A stretch of 64,000 nucleotides of DNA, from positions 1-64,000 of the forward strand of contig CAMFII010000001.1 in assembly GCA_945952585.1 (NCBI GenBank), written 5' to 3'. The position numbers and the translations under genes are program-made. Positions 35,241 through 42,269 of the stretch are shown in pieces; positions within the stretch are counted from its first letter, which is position 1, and each line of letters opens with the position of its first letter. The stretch comes from an uncultured Rhodobacter sp. Its GTDB lineage: Bacteria > Pseudomonadota > Alphaproteobacteria > Rhodobacterales > Rhodobacteraceae. The notes under the pieces are model-generated. The model worked only from the letters and a program-made list of their open reading frames with translations, had not been told where the DNA came from and did no database searches.

Positions 35241-35948
35241 ATGCTCATCGGCATCCTCCAGACTGGCGAATCCCCCGACGCGCTTCGCGCGGACATGGGT
35301 GACTACCCGGATTTCTTCGAGACCCTGCTCGCAGGCCGTGGCCTGACCTTCCGCAGGTGGGCTGTCCTTCGGAACGAATTCCCCAAGGACGTGAATGAAT
35401 GCGAGGGCTGGCTCATCACCGGCTCGCGCTTCGGCGCATACGAGCCGCACCCCTGGATTCCGCCGCTCGAGGACTTCATCCGCAAGGCCTATGCCGCGCA
35501 TGTCCCGGTCGTGGGCGTCTGCTTCGGCCACCAGATCATCGCCCAGGCGATGGGCGGCAAGGTCGAGAAGTATCAGGGCGGCTGGTCCGTCGGGCCGACC
35601 GAATACGATTTCGGCGACCGCACCTATACGCTGAATGCCTGGCACCAGGATCAGGTCACCGAAAAGCCGGAAAACGCCACGGTTCTGGCCTCGACCGATT
35701 TCTGCGCCAACGCGGCGCTGCTCTACGATGACCGCATGTTTACCGTCCAGCCCCACCCCGAATTCCGCAAGGAGTTCATGGAGGGGCTCATCAAGTTCCG
35801 GGGACCGGGTCTTGTCCCCGACACGATCCTTGCCGATGCGACCAACCGCATCGACAAGCCGCTCGACAGTCCGTCGATGGCCGACAGGATCGCGCAGTTC
35901 TTTTTGACCCATCAAGCAAAACTCGGGGCCGAGAAGCTCCGCGCCTGA
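35241..35948 (+). CDS. Class I glutamine amidotransferase-type hydrolase
   Basis: A 235-residue protein with the class I GATase fold: nucleophile Cys in PVVGVCFGHQIIAQAMGG, His and Glu in TVQPHPEFRKEF. It is of the GuaA/GATase_1 type and not the PuuD (peptidase C26) type. Placed between two gamma-glutamyl ligase genes, it likely removes or transfers a gamma-glutamyl group in this pathway, which is inference from context. Alternatively it is a general amide hydrolase. Spacing to the flanking genes is 75 and 40 bases. Confidence 0.88.
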   Translation: MLIGILQTGESPDALRADMGDYPDFFETLLAGRGLTFRRWAVLRNEFPKDVNECEGWLITGSRFGAYEPHPWIPPLEDFIRKAYAAHVPVVGVCFGHQIIAQAMGGKVEKYQGGWSVGPTEYDFGDRTYTLNAWHQDQVTEKPENATVLASTDFCANAALLYDDRMFTVQPHPEFRKEFMEGLIKFRGPGLVPDTILADATNRIDKPLDSPSMADRIAQFFLTHQAKLGAEKLRA

Positions 35949-35988
35949 TCTTCGGCCGCGGGGGCCACCCCCCAAGAACGTGTGACTT

Positions 35989-37344
35989 ATGTCCAAATGG
36001 ACTGAACAGCTGCCCGAGGCAGCCCGTGACTACATTGGAAATCGCCGTGTCGACGAGGTGGAATGCGTGATCGGCGACATTGCCGGCGTGGCGCGCGGGA
36101 AGGCCATGCCCGCCGCGAAGTTCGCCAAGCAGACCAACTATTTCCTGCCGAACTCGATCTTCCTTCAGACCATCACCGGCGAATGGGCGGACAACCCGTT
36201 TGACGCCTTCACCGAACCCGACATGATCCTCGAACCCGACTGGAGCACAGCGACCGCCGCGCCCTGGACGGCCGACATCACCCTGCAGGTGATCCACGAC
36301 GCCAAGGACCAGGAGGGCAACTACGTCCCCTTCGCGCCGCGCAACGTGCTGCGCCGCATCGTGCAGCTGTACGAAGAGCAGGGCTGGCGGCCCGTCGTGG
36401 CGCCCGAGATGGAATTCTTCCTGACCGCCCGCAACATCGACCCCAACCAGCCCGTGATCCCGCCGATGGGCCGCTCGGGCCGCCGCGCGGCGGGCAAGCA
36501 GGCCTATTCGCTGTCCGCGATCGACGAATACGGCAAGGTCATCGACGACATCTACGACTTCGCCGAGGCGCAGGGGCTGGAGATTGACGGCATCCTGCAG
36601 GAAGGCGGCGCGGGCCAGATCGAACTGAACCTGGCGCATGGCGACCCGGTGCGGCTGGCCGACGACGTCTTCTTCTTCAAGCGGCTGATCCGCGAGGCAG
36701 CGCTGCGGCACGATTGCTTCGCCACCTTCATGGCCAAGCCGATCGCCGGCGAACCGGGCAGCGCCATGCACATCCACACCTCGGTCGTGGACGTCAAGAC
36801 CGGCAAGAACATCTTCGCAGGTCCGAAAGGGGTCGAAACTGACGCCTTCCGCCACTTCATCGGCGGCCTGCAGAAGCATCTGGGCGCTGGCGTCGCGCTG
36901 TTCGCTCCCTACGTGAACAGCTATCGCCGCTACGTTCCGGACTTCGCCGCGCCGATCAACCTGGAATGGGGCCGCGACAACCGCACCACCGGCCTGCGCG
37001 TTCCGATCTCCGGTTCGGCGGCGCGCCGGGTCGAGAACCGCCTGCCGGGGATGGACTGCAACCCCTATCTCGGCATCGCCGCCACGCTGGCCTGCGGCTA
37101 TCTCGGTCTGATGAACAAGGTCGAGTGTCGGCAGGAATTCGAAGGCAACGCCTATATCGACAATGACGAGATCCCGACCACGCTTGGCGATGCGCTCGAC
37201 CTTCTGGAAGAGGACGATGCGCTGAAAGAGGTCATGGGGCGCGAGTTCGTCGCGGTCTATGACTCGGTGAAGCGGAACGAATACAAGGAGTTCCTGCAGG
37301 TCATCAGCCCCTGGGAGCGCGAACACCTTCTGACGAACGTGTGA
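35989..37344 (+). CDS. Glutamine-synthetase-family ligase, second copy (PuuA-like)
   Basis: A 451-residue ligase of the same broad family as the gene at 33822 but clearly different in sequence. The motifs are VAPEMEFFLTARN, GAGQIELNLAHGDPV, PGSAMHIHTSVVD and RVENRLPGMDCNPYLGI. The ending (REFVAVYDSVKRNEYKEFL, then WEREHLLTNV) is characteristic of PuuA-type gamma-glutamylputrescine synthetases in alphaproteobacteria as I remember. It is 40 bases after the amidotransferase gene and 4 bases before the oxidase gene, so all sit in one operon. Confidence 0.9.
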   Translation: MSKWTEQLPEAARDYIGNRRVDEVECVIGDIAGVARGKAMPAAKFAKQTNYFLPNSIFLQTITGEWADNPFDAFTEPDMILEPDWSTATAAPWTADITLQVIHDAKDQEGNYVPFAPRNVLRRIVQLYEEQGWRPVVAPEMEFFLTARNIDPNQPVIPPMGRSGRRAAGKQAYSLSAIDEYGKVIDDIYDFAEAQGLEIDGILQEGGAGQIELNLAHGDPVRLADDVFFFKRLIREAALRHDCFATFMAKPIAGEPGSAMHIHTSVVDVKTGKNIFAGPKGVETDAFRHFIGGLQKHLGAGVALFAPYVNSYRRYVPDFAAPINLEWGRDNRTTGLRVPISGSAARRVENRLPGMDCNPYLGIAATLACGYLGLMNKVECRQEFEGNAYIDNDEIPTTLGDALDLLEEDDALKEVMGREFVAVYDSVKRNEYKEFLQVISPWEREHLLTNV

Positions 37345-37348
37345 CGCC

Positions 37349-38650
37349 ATGAACCTGCTTTTTGCGAACGACAAGGCGGGGGAATACCCCCCGTCTTACT
37401 ATGCCGCCACGGCGGCACCTCTCGGCCCCTTCCCTGAACTCAAGGGCGAAGTCCGCGCAGATGTCTGCGTGGTCGGCGGGGGCTATACCGGTCTGTCGGC
37501 TGCCCTCCATCTTGCCCAACGCGGCCGCAAGGTCGTGCTGGTCGAAGCCCATCGCGTCGGCTTCGGCGCCTCGGGGCGCAATGGCGGTCAGGTCGGCTCT
37601 GGCCAGCGGCTGGAACAGGACGAGCTGGAAAAGATGGTCGGCCGCGAACAGGCGCGGCGGCTGTGGGAGTTCAGCGAAGAGGCGAAGGACCTTGTCCGTT
37701 CGCTGATCCTTGACCACGCCATGCCGGTGACCTTCTACCCAGGGGTCGCCCATGCCTGCTGGACCGAAGCCGAGGTCAGGCATTCCCGGCAAGCAGCCGA
37801 GAAGCTGGCGCGCGATTACGGCTATACCCGGATCGAGACGCTGGATCAGTCTGGCATCCGCCGCCTGATCGGCTCCCCCGTCTACAAGGGCGGGGACATC
37901 GATCGCGGCGCGGGGCATGTGCATCCGCTGAACTACTCCATCGGTCTGGCAATGGCGGCGGTCAAGGCCGGGGTCATCATCCACGAAAAGACCCTTGTCC
38001 ATGCCGTCGAAGGCGGGGCCAAACCGGTGGTGCGGGCCCAGCATGGTCGCGTGCTGGCTGATCAGGTGATCCTTGCCGCCAATGGCTACCTTGGCAGGCT
38101 GGAGCCAAAGGTCGCCGCGCGGGTCATGCCGATCAACAACTTCATCGTCGCGACCGAACCCCTTGGCGATCGCGCGAAGGAGGTCCTGTCGGAACCCGTC
38201 GCGGTCGCGGACACGAAGTTCGTGGTCAATTACTGGCGTCTGAGCGAGGACAACCGCCTGCTGTTCGGCGGCGGCGAAAGTTATGGCTACCGTTTCCCGG
38301 ATCTGGTGAAGACCGTGACGAAGCCGATGCTCGAGGTCTATCCACAGCTCGCCAACGCTCGCATCGACTATGCTTGGGGCGGGACGCTGGCCATCACCAT
38401 GAACCGGATGCCCTGCTTCATCCGCCCGCAACAGAACGTGCTGTCGGCCTCGGGTTATTCCGGCCATGGCGTGGCGATGGCGACGCTGGCAGGCAAGATG
38501 CTGGCCGAAGCCGCAAGCGGCGAAAGCGAGCGCTTCGACGTGATGGCAAGCCTGCCGCAGCCGCGTTTCCCCGGTGGCGCAGCGCTGCGCTGGCCCATGC
38601 TGGTCGCGGCCATGACCTGGTACTCGATGCGGGACCGGTTGGGCATTTGA
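37349..38650 (+). CDS. puuB: FAD-dependent oxidoreductase, PuuB-like (gamma-glutamylputrescine oxidase)
   Basis: A 433-residue flavoprotein of the DAO family. FAD binding is in VCVVGGGYTGLSAALHLA, and the FGASGRNGGQVGSGQ motif is typical of the PuuB group, as is the C-terminal LSASGYSGHGVAMATLAG. In the Puu pathway it oxidises gamma-glutamylputrescine to the aldehyde with H2O2 release. Its start lies four bases after the second ligase gene. No aldehyde dehydrogenase (PuuC) follows; a hairpin terminator ends the operon 12 bases after the stop. Confidence 0.88.
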   Translation: MNLLFANDKAGEYPPSYYAATAAPLGPFPELKGEVRADVCVVGGGYTGLSAALHLAQRGRKVVLVEAHRVGFGASGRNGGQVGSGQRLEQDELEKMVGREQARRLWEFSEEAKDLVRSLILDHAMPVTFYPGVAHACWTEAEVRHSRQAAEKLARDYGYTRIETLDQSGIRRLIGSPVYKGGDIDRGAGHVHPLNYSIGLAMAAVKAGVIIHEKTLVHAVEGGAKPVVRAQHGRVLADQVILAANGYLGRLEPKVAARVMPINNFIVATEPLGDRAKEVLSEPVAVADTKFVVNYWRLSEDNRLLFGGGESYGYRFPDLVKTVTKPMLEVYPQLANARIDYAWGGTLAITMNRMPCFIRPQQNVLSASGYSGHGVAMATLAGKMLAEAASGESERFDVMASLPQPRFPGGAALRWPMLVAAMTWYSMRDRLGI

Positions 38651-38662
38651 AACGGCAAGATT

Positions 38663-38694
38663 CGCGCTCTGACGCCGCGTCAGAGCGCGGGTTT
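38663..38694 (+). terminator. Strong intrinsic terminator after the PuuB-like gene
   Basis: CGCGCTCTGACG and CGTCAGAGCGCG form a perfect 12-bp stem with a 3-base loop, followed by GGGTTTTGG. It ends the operon that begins at the first ligase gene, so the DegT-type gene beyond it probably has its own promoter. Confidence 0.85.
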
Positions 38695-38782
38695 TGGCGC
38701 AGCACGGCAAGTTGCCCCTCGCCAAACACGCGCAATCCCCTTACAGCTTTCCGAAACAAGACTTTCAGGAAAGTTGTCGAAC

Positions 38783-39973
38783 ATGGCCGCAGACGGACCG
38801 ATCAGCCCGCCCAACGTCTATGACGCCGAGCCGATCCCCGAGGCCGCGCGGGCCGAGATTGACCGTTTGCTCGCCTCGGGCGACCTGTTCCGCTACACGG
38901 CCCCGGAAGGTGCGCCCGTTGCCCTGCTCGAAGCCGAGTTCGCCGCCCTTCTTGGCAGCCGTTATGCGCTGGCCGTCGCCTCCTGTTCGGCGGCGCTGTT
39001 CCTGTCGCTCAAGGCGCTGGACCTGCCCCGGGGCGCCAAGGTCGCAATTCCGGCCTTCACCTTTGCCGCCGTTCCCTCTGCCATCGTCCATGCCGATTGC
39101 GTGCCGGTCCTGATCGAGGTCGGCAACAACTACCGCATCGATATCGCTGACCTGAAGGCGAAGATCGCAAATGGGCTGGACGCGATCCTCATCAGTCACA
39201 TGCGCGGCCATACTTCGGACATGGACGCGATCATGGACCTGGCGGATGCCGCCGCGATCCCGGTGATCGAGGATGCAGCCCATTCGCTCGGCACCACCTG
39301 GTCGGGGCGGAACATCGGCACGATCGGCAAGGTCGGCTGCTTCAGCTTCCAGTCCTACAAGCTCATCAACGCCGGCGAAGGCGGAATCATGGTGACCGAC
39401 GATCCGGAAGTGGCCGCGCGAGCGATCATCATGTCGGGCGCCTACGAGCAGAACTGGAAGAAGCATCCCGGCCTGCAGAACAGCTTCGGCCACTGGCAGA
39501 ACAAGCTGCCGCTCTACAACACGCGGATGCAGAACCTCTCCGCCGCCGTGATCCGGCCGCAGATCCCCGAACTTTCGCGTCGCGTGTCAGACGGGCGGGC
39601 GAACCACGATTACGTCGCCGCGCTGCTGAACGGCTCGCCTTGGCTCGAAGTGCCGCCGGCCCTTCCGCAGGAAGTGCGGGCCCCGGACTCGATCCAATTC
39701 AACCTCGTCGGCTTCGACAGCGATGCCGACGCGCTCGCCTTCCAGGACGCCTGCAAGCGCCGCGGCGTTGGCGTGCAAGTTTTCGGCTTGAGCGAAGGCA
39801 ATGCCCGCGCCTTCTGGAACTGGCAATTCCTTGGCGAGTTGCCGGACCTGCCGCAGACGCGCGCGATGCTGATGCGGGCCTGCGATATGCGCCTGCCGGC
39901 GCGGCTGACCAAGCCCGACCTCGACTTCATCGCCGAGGCGATCCTTGGCGCGGCGGCCGAAGTCAAGGGCTAG
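38783..39973 (+). CDS. DegT/DnrJ/EryC1-type PLP aminotransferase
   Basis: A 396-residue PLP enzyme. The lysine that binds PLP is in CFSFQSYKLINAGEGG, and the earlier VIEDAAHSLGTTWSGRNIG is the usual DAAH segment of the fold. Members aminate keto-sugars or act on other small keto compounds. ATG 38783 is preceded by AGGAAAG; a TTG nine bases earlier is a possible alternative. Position after the gamma-glutamylation operon and before a LysR gene hints that it may handle an amine-derived keto acid or aldehyde, but sugar amination is the better-known role. It overlaps the convergent LysR gene by four bases. Confidence 0.87.
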   Translation: MAADGPISPPNVYDAEPIPEAARAEIDRLLASGDLFRYTAPEGAPVALLEAEFAALLGSRYALAVASCSAALFLSLKALDLPRGAKVAIPAFTFAAVPSAIVHADCVPVLIEVGNNYRIDIADLKAKIANGLDAILISHMRGHTSDMDAIMDLADAAAIPVIEDAAHSLGTTWSGRNIGTIGKVGCFSFQSYKLINAGEGGIMVTDDPEVAARAIIMSGAYEQNWKKHPGLQNSFGHWQNKLPLYNTRMQNLSAAVIRPQIPELSRRVSDGRANHDYVAALLNGSPWLEVPPALPQEVRAPDSIQFNLVGFDSDADALAFQDACKRRGVGVQVFGLSEGNARAFWNWQFLGELPDLPQTRAMLMRACDMRLPARLTKPDLDFIAEAILGAAAEVKG

Positions 39974-40944
39974 AGCACCCGCAGGTCCCGCTTCAACCAA
40001 GGCAGATCGGCGAGGGCCGGTTCGACCACGCGCGTCTGCAGCACCGGGCGGAGCAGACCGGCCATGCGGGCTGGCATGTCGTGGAGCACTCCGGCCCGAG
40101 CCGAGAGCGAGATCGTCCGCGCGAAGGGCTCGAACGGCAGGGGCAGCACGTCGACCCTGCTGCGGAACGGGGCAGCGTGCTGGACGCCAAGCGGGGTCAG
40201 GATCGTCCAGCCGGCGCCGTCCGAGACCATCGCCAGAATGGCGTGATAACTGTCGAGCTCGAAGCGCCGCGACAGGCGCAGGTTCTGGCGCGCCAGATGG
40301 GCCGCGATCTGCCGTCCCATGTGATGGCGCGCGGTATACTGGATCAGCGGCAGGTCAAGAAGCTGCATCGCCCCTTCGCGCCCCGGCTTGACCGCCCCTT
40401 TCGGCGCGACGGCGACGAAGGGTTCTGTCAGCAGAGGATGAACCTCCATCCAGCTGCCGCCGTCAAAACCAGATCCCAGATCGGCGGCGACCACGACATC
40501 GAGCGCCCGCTGGTCCAGTTGATCGAGCAGTCGATGGCTTGCCCCGGTTTCCAGCAGGAAATGGCAGCCGCGCAGATCTTCGGCCAGAAGCGACAGAAGA
40601 TGCGGCGTGACCGTGCCGTCGAAATCCTCGATCATCCCAAGCCGCAGGGTGGTCAGCGCCGACATGTCGGACATCGCAAGCTCGGCCCGCGCCTCGGCGG
40701 CTGCGTTGACGATTGTCTGGGCATGGCGGCGGAACATGCCCCCGGCAGGCGTCGTCCGCATCGGGCGCGCGGTCCGGTCCAGAAGCGCGACGCCCAAGGC
40801 TGCCTCCAGCCCGGAAAGCTGCTGGCTGACGGCCGAGGGACTGGCGCCGAGGCGTCGCGCCGCGGCCGTGATCGACCCCTCTTCTGCAGTCGCGAGGAAG
40901 ATCTCGATCCCCCAAAGCGTCACCCGGCCTTGCGATTCCGGCAT
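39970..40944 (-). CDS. LysR-family transcriptional regulator
   Basis: A 324-residue regulator. The N-terminal winged helix has FLATAEEGSITAAARRLGASPSAVSQQLSGLEAALGV, followed by a linker helix and a periplasmic-binding-type effector domain starting near LTTLRLGMIEDFDG. It is transcribed leftward, 21 bases after phaR in the same direction, and convergent with the DegT gene. Typical LysR proteins control a divergent neighbour, but here none is divergent; the target is therefore open. Reading-through from the pha genes is possible. Confidence 0.92.
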   Translation of the reverse strand: MPESQGRVTLWGIEIFLATAEEGSITAAARRLGASPSAVSQQLSGLEAALGVALLDRTARPMRTTPAGGMFRRHAQTIVNAAAEARAELAMSDMSALTTLRLGMIEDFDGTVTPHLLSLLAEDLRGCHFLLETGASHRLLDQLDQRALDVVVAADLGSGFDGGSWMEVHPLLTEPFVAVAPKGAVKPGREGAMQLLDLPLIQYTARHHMGRQIAAHLARQNLRLSRRFELDSYHAILAMVSDGAGWTILTPLGVQHAAPFRSRVDVLPLPFEPFARTISLSARAGVLHDMPARMAGLLRPVLQTRVVEPALADLPWLKRDLRVL

Positions 40945-40965
40945 GGCCGCGTCCGCCCCGGCAGA

Positions 40966-41535
40966 TCAGAGTTTCGAGAGTTTCTTCTGCAAGTCGGCGA
41001 GCTGCTTCTTGATCTGCGCCAGTTCGTCGGTGCCCGGAGCTTCGCCACCTTCCTCTTCCCGCGCGGGGCCCGATCCGCCCCAGCCCGGCATCTGGGGCAT
41101 GCCGGACATCAGCGTCTTCATGAAGGCTTCCTGCTGCTTCACCAGATCCTCAAATCCCGGAACGCCTGCCATCGGGTTCGGCAGGGTCGACAGGTTTTCA
41201 AGCATCTTGGCCTGGCCGTTGCGGAACATGTCGAAGGACATCGCCAGGAACTGCGGCACCACGCTTTGCACTTCCGTGGTGTAGCTGCGAACCAGATCCG
41301 TCAGCACGTTGATCGGCAGGACATTCTCGCCCTTGCTTTCGTGCTCGGCCACGATCTGCAGCAGGTACTGGCGCGTCAGGTCGTCGCCGGATTTCAGATC
41401 GACGATCTGCACCTCACGGCCAGCCCGGATGAAGCCGGCTATATCCTCGAGCGTCACATAATCGCTCGTCTCGGTGTTATAGAGGCGACGGCTGGCATAA
41501 CGCTTTATAAGCAGTGGCTTTTCCGCTTCGGACAT
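40966..41535 (-). CDS. phaR: Polyhydroxyalkanoate synthesis repressor PhaR
   Basis: A 189-residue DNA-binding repressor that also senses PHB granules. The N-terminal domain LIKRYASRRLYNTETSDYVTLEDIAGFI is the PHB/PHA accumulation regulator domain, followed by the second conserved domain (LTDLVRSYTTEVQSVVPQFL). The C-terminal helical part, rich in Lys and Gln, may bind granules. The start MSEAEKPLLI is supported by GGGGAGACGG upstream. Its operators lie before phaP and, in weaker form, before phaR itself, as described for Paracoccus. Confidence 0.94.
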   Translation of the reverse strand: MSEAEKPLLIKRYASRRLYNTETSDYVTLEDIAGFIRAGREVQIVDLKSGDDLTRQYLLQIVAEHESKGENVLPINVLTDLVRSYTTEVQSVVPQFLAMSFDMFRNGQAKMLENLSTLPNPMAGVPGFEDLVKQQEAFMKTLMSGMPQMPGWGGSGPAREEEGGEAPGTDELAQIKKQLADLQKKLSKL

Positions 41536-41556
41536 CGTCCGTCTCCCCGATTTTTT

Positions 41557-41567
41557 CTGCATTGCAT
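41557..41567. promoter_or_regulatory. Near-match PhaR half-palindrome upstream of phaR
   Basis: CTGCATTGCAT differs at one base from the CTGC-N3-GCAG operator pattern. It lies 22 bases upstream of the phaR start on the template for phaR and is therefore a candidate autoregulatory site. The call is weak because one half-site is imperfect. Confidence 0.4.
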
Positions 41568-41589
41568 CGAAGCTTAGGGCAGCGCAGCA

Positions 41590-41625
41590 AAAAAAGAAAG
41601 GGCGGGCTTCCTGAGAAGCCCGCCC
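41590..41625 (-). terminator. Intrinsic terminator downstream of phaP
   Basis: GGGCGGGCTTC and GAAGCCCGCCC form a perfect 11-bp stem with a CTGA loop. Read on the minus strand the stem is followed by TTTCTTTTTTTG, a strong U-tract. It separates phaP from phaR, so phaR must have a promoter of its own or depend on read-through. Confidence 0.9.
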
Positions 41626-41677
41626 AGTGGCGCGTCAACCCGACAGGGAGGAGATGGGAAAGACGCGGCCTTCTAGA

Positions 41678-42127
41678 TCACTTCGCGGCAGCGGCGACTT
41701 TTTTCGCAGCGGTCGTCACGTCGGCGGTAGCTTTCTTCACCGCGGCAGTGGCGTCTTCCTGCAGGTCTTTGCCGGCAGCGAGCAGCAGCTCGACGGTTTC
41801 CATCTGAACTTTCTTCGCAACTTCGGCGAAGGCGGCCAGATGCTCGGCAGCCGATTCAGCAGCCGACGAAGCGAAGTCGCTGGCGGCTTTGGTGTATTCG
41901 GTCGGCTCGGTCTTGGCTTTCGACACGGCGCCCAGCTTGGCGATGGTGTCTTTCGCCCACTTGGACGAGATCTCGGTCGATTTCTCGGCTGCCTCGAGAG
42001 CCACTTTCGAGAATTTCTCGGCCAGGGCGGCCTGGGTCTTGAAGGCGTCTTGGAACGCTTTCGCGTCAACCGGCAGCGAGCCGAACGCGTCTTGGAAAAC
42101 TTTGGTGAAGTCCGGGGTCTTGGTCAT
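41678..42127 (-). CDS. phaP: Phasin, PHB granule-associated protein
   Basis: A 149-residue, almost wholly helical amphipathic protein with Ala- and Lys-rich heptads (KAFQDAFKTQAALAEKFSKVA, AAVKKATADVTTAAKKVAA). It matches phasin_2-type proteins that coat PHB granules. It starts with MTKTPDFTKVFQDAFG. It is preceded by a clear promoter containing a PhaR operator and by AGGAG, and is closed by a terminator, giving its own transcript that is induced when PhaR is titrated by PHB. The gene sits 142 bases after phaC in the same direction. Confidence 0.93.
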   Translation of the reverse strand: MTKTPDFTKVFQDAFGSLPVDAKAFQDAFKTQAALAEKFSKVALEAAEKSTEISSKWAKDTIAKLGAVSKAKTEPTEYTKAASDFASSAAESAAEHLAAFAEVAKKVQMETVELLLAAGKDLQEDATAAVKKATADVTTAAKKVAAAAK

Positions 42128-42174
42128 TTCGATTTGCTCCTGGTTTCTGGCGCTTCCAGCATCCTGATGACAAC

Positions 42175-42203
42175 TATATAGATGCTGCGTCGCAGCAAAT
42201 CAA
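42175..42203 (-). promoter_or_regulatory. phaP promoter
   Basis: On the minus strand, TTGATT (-35, 42203-42198) and TATATA (-10, 42180-42175) are separated by exactly 17 bases, an ideal sigma-70 layout. The spacer holds a perfect PhaR operator, so bound repressor would block RNA polymerase. The start codon of phaP is at 42127, leaving a leader of about 40 bases with AGGAG before it. Confidence 0.8.
42183..42197. promoter_or_regulatory. PhaR operator 1, within the phaP promoter spacer
   Basis: TGCTGCGTCGCAGCA is a perfect palindrome apart from its centre and contains CTGC-GTC-GCAG, the pattern reported for Paracoccus PhaR (CTGC-N3/4-GCAG). It occupies the spacer between -35 and -10 of the phaP promoter. 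Confidence 0.82.
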
Positions 42204-42210
42204 TAGGAAA

Positions 42211-42225
42211 TGCTGCAGTGCAGCA
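42211..42225. promoter_or_regulatory. PhaR operator 2, upstream of the phaP -35
   Basis: TGCTGCAGTGCAGCA contains CTGC-AGT-GCAG and is a second perfect PhaR site. Its centre is 28 bases from that of operator 1, a little under three helical turns, so the two could be bound together by PhaR oligomers. Confidence 0.8.
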
Positions 42226-42269
42226 AAATTCTTGAGAGCCCGTCGACAGGTGAGAAAAAGCGTTCCCGG

